From Stella humosa (GTDB lineage: Bacteria; Pseudomonadota; Alphaproteobacteria; ATCC43930; Allostellaceae): a stretch of 64,000 nucleotides of DNA. Position numbers and translations under genes: made by a program. A model generated the notes under the pieces. The model saw only the letters and a program-made list of their open reading frames with translations, was not told the DNA's origin and searched no databases. Where the stretch lies: positions 2,182,001 to 2,246,000 of the forward strand of contig NZ_AP019700.1 of assembly GCF_006738645.1 (NCBI RefSeq). The letters are read 5' to 3'. The first letter of the stretch is position 1; the number at the start of each line of letters is the position of its first letter. This document shows positions 59,413 through 64,000 of this stretch, piece by piece.

Positions 59413-59760
59413 TCAGCAGGGGGCCTGCGGCCCGGCCACCCCGCGGATGAGGGTGTTGCCGTTGAGGGTGACGCCGGTGTCATGGCAGCGCATGATGCCG
59501 CCGCCCATCACGCGCTGCTCGGAACACCGGCCGCCATCGGTCGCCGCGGCGGTCGCACTGCGCGAGTAGTAGACGCTCCGGCCGGTCGTCACATACTGAA
59601 CCGTCTGGATGCCATCCATCAGGTCGGTGAGCTGCGCGGCGCTGAGGACGAAGTTCTTATTGTAGCGGCAGACCTCGTCCAGGATGACAAGGCCGAGGTC
59701 GGTGGCGACAGCGGGGGATGCTACGGCGAGCAGGCCGACGGCGGCGGCAAGGCTACGCAT
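59413..59760 (-). CDS. Small exported cysteine-containing protein
   Basis: A 115-residue protein of unknown function. A signal peptide ('LAAAVGLLAVASPAVATDL') precedes a mature part of about 95 residues with four cysteines ('DEVCRYN', 'GGRCSEQ', 'IMRCHDT' and the terminal Cys), likely two disulfides. The C terminus is 'VAGPQAPC'. It converges on mnmA with 15 bases between stops. A Shine-Dalgarno-like GGAAGGATGG lies just upstream of the ATG. Confidence 0.7.
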   Translation of the reverse strand: MRSLAAAVGLLAVASPAVATDLGLVILDEVCRYNKNFVLSAAQLTDLMDGIQTVQYVTTGRSVYYSRSATAAATDGGRCSEQRVMGGGIMRCHDTGVTLNGNTLIRGVAGPQAPC

Positions 59761-59904
59761 GCTGAACCATCCTTCCCAGGGGTTCCGGACCCCTGATGGC
59801 AGAACGGTAACGACGATGCCACGATCACTGCGTGCCTGTCACCGGCCGCGATCCGGACGGCGCCCGAGGCCGGGGATTTCTCGCGGCGGCAAGGCGTCCT
59901 TTCC

Positions 59905-59934
59905 TTGACAGCCAGGGCGCCCAGCCCCTATACC
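59905..59934 (+). promoter_or_regulatory. tRNA-Met promoter
   Basis: A perfect TTGACA -35 followed by TATACC at 18 bases (or CTATAC at 17). The -10 ends 18 bases before the tRNA. It is the best match to sigma70 consensus noticed in the window. Confidence 0.7.
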
Positions 59935-59951
59935 CCGCTCCCGACTGCGGC

Positions 59952-60026
59952 GGCGGAGTAGCTCAGCGGTAGAGCAGGGGAATCATAATCCCTTGGTCGG
60001 CGGTTCAAATCCGTCCTCCGCTACCA
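59952..60026 (+). tRNA. tRNA-Met (anticodon CAT)
   Basis: A 75-base cloverleaf. The acceptor GGCGGAG pairs with CTCCGCT (first pair G-U), then A and an encoded CCA. The anticodon stem GGGGA/TCCCT encloses ATCATAA (anticodon CAT). The first pair is not the C-A mismatch of initiators, and the GGCGGAGTAGCTCAG start resembles elongator tRNA-Met. A lysidine-modified tRNA-Ile2 cannot be fully excluded by eye. Confidence 0.93.
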
Positions 60027-60092
60027 CCGCGTGTCCCTCGCGCCCAGCGCCACGGCGCGCCCTGCCCAATCCTGTTCCATACGGCATCGCGC

Positions 60093-63000
60093 CTAGCTTC
60101 GCGTCCTGGCGGCGATGGCCTGTGCGGTCGCCTCGACTGCGGCCGACAGTTCCGGCAGCGCGGCTGCGTCGGGCTGGTGTTGCAGGCGCTCGGCCATGGC
60201 CGTCACCCTGGCGGCCCCGATGTTTCCCGCCGCACCCACCAGTTCGTGCGCCAGCCGGGCTATTGCCTCGTCATGGCCCGGCAGGATGCGTTCGGCGGCC
60301 GCCAGCTTCGCGCGAGCGTCTTCCACGAACCCCTGCAGCAGTTCGTCGACGAAGTCGGACCCGAGCGACCGCACCAGCGAGTCGAGCCGGCCGGTATCGA
60401 GCACCGGCTCGGCCGGGACCACGACCGCATCGCCGCCGCCGGTTCCTCCGGTACCCGGCACTGCCGGCACCAGGCGGGCAATCGTGAGGCTGAGCTCTTC
60501 CCAGTTCACCGGCTTCGTCAGGTAGGCGTCTAGCCCGGCATCCATGTGGCGGGCCTGATGCTCGGGCAGGACGTCCGCCGACAGGCCGACGATCGGCACG
60601 TCGCATACCGGCGAAGGCAGGCTTCGGATTGCCCGCGCGGCGGTGGGGCCATCCATCTCTGGCATCTGGACATCCATCAGGACCAGGTCGAAGCCGCCCT
60701 TGCCGGCGGTATCCAGCGCCTGGAGGCCGGTTTCCACCGCCGTTACCTTGTGCCCCATGCGCTGGAGCATCGCCGTCAGCAGCCGCCGCAGGATCGCGCT
60801 GTCCTCGGCCAGCAGGATACGGGCCGCCCGCGAAGACTGGATGGGCACGGCCACGTCCCGGCGGCGTGGCGGCGCATCGGCCGGGCGGATGCGGATTTCG
60901 AAGCGGAAGGTGCTGCCGGTGCCGAACAGGCTTTCGACCGTGATCGCGCCACCCATCGCCTCCACCAGCCGCTTGGTGATCGCCAGGCCCAGGCCGGTGC
61001 CACCGAACCGTCGCTGGGTGGAGGCGTCTGCCTGGGTGAAGGGCTGGAACAGGCGCTGGCACTGTTCGGGCGTCATGCCGATGCCGTTGTCGCGGACCGC
61101 GAAGCGCAGGACGACGCGGTCGCCGTCCTCGGCACCCTCGGCGGTCAGCGCGATCTTGCCGCGATCGGTGAACTTGATCGCATTCCCGAGCAGGTTATAG
61201 AGGATCTGGCGCAGGCGGGAGGGATCGCCCAGGGCCCAGGGCGGCAGGTTGCTGCACGAGAAATCGAGCACGCTGCCCCGCACGGAGGCGCTGCGCGCCA
61301 TGACGGCGACGACATCGCGCACGACCGTCTCGGGCGAGAAGGCCACTTCCTCGATGACGAGCTTGCCCGCGTCGATCTTGGAGAAATCGAGGATGTCGTC
61401 GAGCAGGGTCAGCAGCCCGCCGGCCGACCCGCGCAGCATTTCCAGATGCTCGCGCGCGTCGTCCGGCAGGCGCTGGTCGAGCAGCAGCAGGTCGGCCAGG
61501 CCGAGCACGCCGGTCATCGGCGTGCGCAGTTCGTGGCTCATCACCGCCAGGAACTGCGACTTGGCATGGTTCGCGCGCTCGGCCTCGTCCTTGGCGGCCG
61601 AGAGCTGGGCTTCCGCTTCCTTGCGGGCGCTGATGTCCTGGTTGATGCCGAAGGCCCTGAGCGGCGTGCCGTCGGGGCGATGGACGACCTTGGCGATCGC
61701 CAGGATGGTGAGAGACGGCCCGCTGCGGGGCTGGATGTGGAACTCCGCCTGGAAGTTGGACCGGCTGGCCAGGGCCTGCTGCCAGTCCTCAAGCACGCGG
61801 CCCCGATCCTCCTCGACGATGTAGGAAGCCCATTCCTCGCGCGTGCCCCCGAACGCACCCGGCGCCAGGCCATAGAAATCGTGCATCCGCTCGTCCCAGA
61901 AGAACGTGCCGGTCTCGCAGTCCAGGTCCCAGATGCCGATCTCTCCCGCCCCGACGGCCAGCGCCATGCGCTCGTGGATGGTGGCAAGCTGCGCCTGCGC
62001 GATGCGCAGGTCGGTGATGTCGGTCTGGGTTCCGATCAGTCGCCGGGCAGTGCCGTCCGCACCACGCTCGATAACGGTGCCGCGGCCCAGCATGGACAGC
62101 CAGCGACCGTCGCGGTGGCGGATGCGGAACTCCGCCTGGTAGGGGGCGCCGCCGGCGCCGGAGGGATGGGAGATGCCGGCCGTCACGCGCTCGCGGTCGT
62201 CGGGATGGACGCGGTCGATCCACTCCGCGATGTCGTCGCCGATCTCGCCCTCGCCATAGCCCAGCATGCGCTTCCAGCGCGACGAGAAGAACGTGCGCCG
62301 GCTGGCAAGGTCGCAGTCCCACACCCCCTGGCCGGCGCCCTCGAGGGCGAAGTTCCACCGGCTTTCGCTCTCGATCAGCGAAGCGCGCATGCTGGCGACC
62401 ACGAGGGGGCCGAGCGCGATCAGCGTGACGCCCAGCCGGATGGACATGGCCGAGGTCACCATGTCCTCCGACCCGGGGACGTGCAGGATGCCGGCCGAGA
62501 CCGCGACCAGGATCCAGACGCTGTAGCCCAGCGTCAGCAGCACGGTCGGAAACAGGCTGTAGGTCAGCGCGCACCACAGCAGCGCCGGCACCGCAAAGCC
62601 TATGGCACCAGCCCCGCCCACCAGGATCGTCGCCACCAGGGCGAAGAGCAGCGCCAGGATCGGGCCTGCGTTGGCTATGGTCACCTGGCGCCCGGCCGCG
62701 CGGACCGATCGCACGGCCTCCGGCCAGGTGGGGGCCGTCAGCACCACCGGCAGGACGACGATGCTGTTGACCAGTTCCGTAGCAACCCAGAAGCTGAAGC
62801 CGGTCAGCAGGCCGCGGTCGAACAGCAGCTTGGCCGCCCCCGCGCCGACCAGACCGGCACCTGTCGCCGCTGCAACGCAGATCGCCAGCAGATAGAGCAC
62901 CGACAAGGGCCGGCGCAGCCTTCGATCCTCGTCCCCAAGCCGATGATAGAGCAGCAGGCCGACCAGCACGCCCGCCATGTTGGCCGCACTTAGCCAGATC

Positions 63001-63281
63001 GTGACGTTCAGCGTGCCCCGGGTGATCAGGTCGGCGGCCACGAAGCCGGCAAATGCGGCCAGCCCGGACAGCGGCGTCGCCATCGTCGGATTGCGGACCA
63101 GCAGACCGAGGAGCAGGGCATTCGCGGGCCAGAACGCCGCCAGCATGCCGACGGGGCGGGTGAGGATGCCGAACAGCGATGCCGCGAGCACCACGGCACC
63201 GATGATGGCGGCGTCCGTCAGCTCCCGTCCGATGGCGCCGAGCCACCGGCCATTGCCATCGGCCCGCTGCCCATCTGCCAT
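60093..63281 (-). CDS. MASE1-PAS-PAS hybrid histidine kinase with receiver and HPt domains
   Basis: A 1062-residue phosphorelay kinase of the inner membrane. An N-terminal MASE1-type sensor of about eight helices (residues about 20-300, with 'RPVGMLAAFWPANALLLGLL') is followed by two PAS domains ('VHPDDRERVTAG', 'DWQQALASRSNFQAEF'). The kinase core has His583 in 'FLAVMSHELRTPMTG' and ATP-binding 'FGGTGLGLAITKRLVEAMGG'. The receiver has Asp870 in 'VLMDVQMPEMDGP', and a C-terminal HPt domain has His1012 in 'RLAHELVGAAGN'. A full His-Asp-His relay is thus present, so a separate final receiver is expected. The ATG at 63281 has GGAGGTGGCC upstream. An EAL-domain gene precedes it on the same strand. 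Confidence 0.92.
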   Translation of the reverse strand: MADGQRADGNGRWLGAIGRELTDAAIIGAVVLAASLFGILTRPVGMLAAFWPANALLLGLLVRNPTMATPLSGLAAFAGFVAADLITRGTLNVTIWLSAANMAGVLVGLLLYHRLGDEDRRLRRPLSVLYLLAICVAAATGAGLVGAGAAKLLFDRGLLTGFSFWVATELVNSIVVLPVVLTAPTWPEAVRSVRAAGRQVTIANAGPILALLFALVATILVGGAGAIGFAVPALLWCALTYSLFPTVLLTLGYSVWILVAVSAGILHVPGSEDMVTSAMSIRLGVTLIALGPLVVASMRASLIESESRWNFALEGAGQGVWDCDLASRRTFFSSRWKRMLGYGEGEIGDDIAEWIDRVHPDDRERVTAGISHPSGAGGAPYQAEFRIRHRDGRWLSMLGRGTVIERGADGTARRLIGTQTDITDLRIAQAQLATIHERMALAVGAGEIGIWDLDCETGTFFWDERMHDFYGLAPGAFGGTREEWASYIVEEDRGRVLEDWQQALASRSNFQAEFHIQPRSGPSLTILAIAKVVHRPDGTPLRAFGINQDISARKEAEAQLSAAKDEAERANHAKSQFLAVMSHELRTPMTGVLGLADLLLLDQRLPDDAREHLEMLRGSAGGLLTLLDDILDFSKIDAGKLVIEEVAFSPETVVRDVVAVMARSASVRGSVLDFSCSNLPPWALGDPSRLRQILYNLLGNAIKFTDRGKIALTAEGAEDGDRVVLRFAVRDNGIGMTPEQCQRLFQPFTQADASTQRRFGGTGLGLAITKRLVEAMGGAITVESLFGTGSTFRFEIRIRPADAPPRRRDVAVPIQSSRAARILLAEDSAILRRLLTAMLQRMGHKVTAVETGLQALDTAGKGGFDLVLMDVQMPEMDGPTAARAIRSLPSPVCDVPIVGLSADVLPEHQARHMDAGLDAYLTKPVNWEELSLTIARLVPAVPGTGGTGGGDAVVVPAEPVLDTGRLDSLVRSLGSDFVDELLQGFVEDARAKLAAAERILPGHDEAIARLAHELVGAAGNIGAARVTAMAERLQHQPDAAALPELSAAVEATAQAIAARTRS

Positions 63282-63407
63282 GGCCACCTCCCCCTGGCGT
63301 CGCTGCCGACAACCATTGATCGAGGACACGGTAGCCGATGAAAGCGGATTGGGAAACCTCGGCCGCAATTAGGCCAGCCAGATCCCGCGCGGTTGGTTGG
63401 CTCTGGA

Positions 63408-64000
63408 CTACCCGGCCGCCTGCGGATGACCGGGCGCGGTGGGCGGCTCCGCGAACAGGGATTCGATGGGTGCCGGTTCGCCCAGGAAATAGCCCTGTGC
63501 CATGTCGACGCCGATCAGGCGGATGGCCTCAAGGGTGGCTTCGTCCTCGACGCATTCCGCCACCGTGGTGATCCCCAGCGCATGTCCGACATCGTTGATC
63601 GATTCGACGATGCGCCGGTCGACCACGTTGGTCTGCAGGTTGCGCACGAAGGCGCCGTCGATCTTCAGGTAGTCCACCTCGAACTGCTTCAGGTACGAGA
63701 ACGAGCTGAGGCCGCTGCCGAAATCGTCCAGCACCACGCGCGCGCCGGCCGCCCGCACCGCCGTGACGAAGCGCGAGGCGATGGCGAAGTTGTTGATGAT
63801 CGCGGTCTCGGTGATCTCGAAATGCAGCCGCTCCGGCGCGATGCCGGCCGCCCGCATCTCCTCCAGCACGAAGGGCCAGAGCAGCGGGTCGCTCAGCGAG
63901 TTGGCCGACAGGTTGATTGCCAGCGTGATGTCGGGCGCATCCTGCAAGGCCTGGCGATGGGTGCGCAGCACGGCGCAGATCACCCAGCGGTCGATGCTGC
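63408..64000 (-). CDS. EAL-domain c-di-GMP phosphodiesterase, N-terminal part outside window
   Basis: The C-terminal ~197 residues of a cyclic-di-GMP phosphodiesterase domain. Metal and substrate residues visible include 'TLAINLSANSL' (Asn), 'LHFEITETAIINNF' (Glu), 'VVLDDFGSGLSSFSYL' (Asp-Asp), 'DYLKIDGAFVRNL' (Lys) and 'VAECVEDEATLEAI' (Glu). The characteristic EAL triplet itself and any GGDEF or sensory domain would lie beyond position 64000. An ATG at 63983 is internal, since the frame continues to the edge. It ends 127 bases before the hybrid kinase start, on the same strand. Confidence 0.9.
   Translation of the reverse strand, partial: SIDRWVICAVLRTHRQALQDAPDITLAINLSANSLSDPLLWPFVLEEMRAAGIAPERLHFEITETAIINNFAIASRFVTAVRAAGARVVLDDFGSGLSSFSYLKQFEVDYLKIDGAFVRNLQTNVVDRRIVESINDVGHALGITTVAECVEDEATLEAIRLIGVDMAQGYFLGEPAPIESLFAEPPTAPGHPQAAG

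Noticed and set aside
59952-60026. Initiator tRNA
   Set aside because: The first acceptor pair is G-U, not the unpaired C-A of initiators, and the anticodon stem lacks the three G-C pairs in the initiator arrangement.

Overview
The window is a high-GC chromosomal segment whose gene content and order point to an alphaproteobacterium, most likely near the Rhodospirillales. The supporting landmarks are the block bamE / cytochrome bc1 chaperone / DUF177 / rpmF / plsX / fabH / ihfA / MerR, an isc operon headed by cysE-iscR, encoded CCA ends on all three tRNAs, and frequent 4-base stop/start overlaps. No phage genes, transposases, rRNA or CRISPR arrays were recognised.

Layout. (1) 1-13.6 kb, minus strand: a tightly coupled storage-glucan and trehalose operon, glgE - treS/maltokinase fusion - glgB - glgX - treZ - malQ (malQ runs off the left edge). 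It joins the TreS-maltokinase-GlgE-GlgB route (trehalose to alpha-glucan) with debranching (GlgX), TreZ (trehalose release from maltooligosyltrehalose) and MalQ. (2) 13.8-18.3 kb, plus: a membrane sensor kinase followed by a REC-DUF3369-HD-GYP response regulator. (3) 18.3-21.6 kb, minus: UDP-galactopyranose mutase coupled to a DGD-motif putative glycosyltransferase, then a DMT transporter. (4) 21.6-32.4 kb: a looser, accessory-looking envelope block, all minus strand: a large secreted repeat protein, a SYLF protein, a beta-barrel, a sulfatase, an AraC regulator, a patatin lipoprotein and an unrecognised exported protein. It ends at a tRNA-Arg(CCT). (5) 32.5-42.8 kb: a group rich in sulfur-related genes: Stf0-type sulfotransferase, cupin plus four-rhodanese fusion, MetC-like lyase, two DUF1194 von Willebrand A-like proteins, a DMT transporter, a degenerate peptide-deformylase-like protein, an LhgO-like oxidoreductase, a TauE/SafE exporter and an Ldh-family dehydrogenase. 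(6) 42.8-48.1 kb: the housekeeping block named above, closed by tRNA-Pro(GGG). (7) 48.2-49.8 kb, minus: single-domain receiver, small exported protein, alpha/beta hydrolase. (8) 49.8-59.4 kb, plus: the iron-sulfur operon cysE-iscR-desulfurase-iscS-iscU-iscA-hscB-hscA-fdx-iscX, continued by tenA and mnmA. A strong sigma70-type promoter with an IscR-like operator precedes it. (9) 59.4-64 kb: small exported protein, tRNA-Met(CAT), a MASE1 hybrid histidine kinase and the end of an EAL-domain protein.

Strongest observations: the IscR-type operator over the cysE promoter; a 13-bp perfect hairpin between iscA and hscB; an HscB with an N-terminal double-CxxC motif; the cupin/tetra-rhodanese fusion in which only one rhodanese keeps its cysteine; a deformylase homologue that has lost most metal ligands; and a pseudo-GH13 domain fused to the N terminus of GlgE. 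Gene starts were often revised from the longest reading frame, because high-GC DNA lets frames run far upstream. All calls come from reading the sequence; no database search was run.
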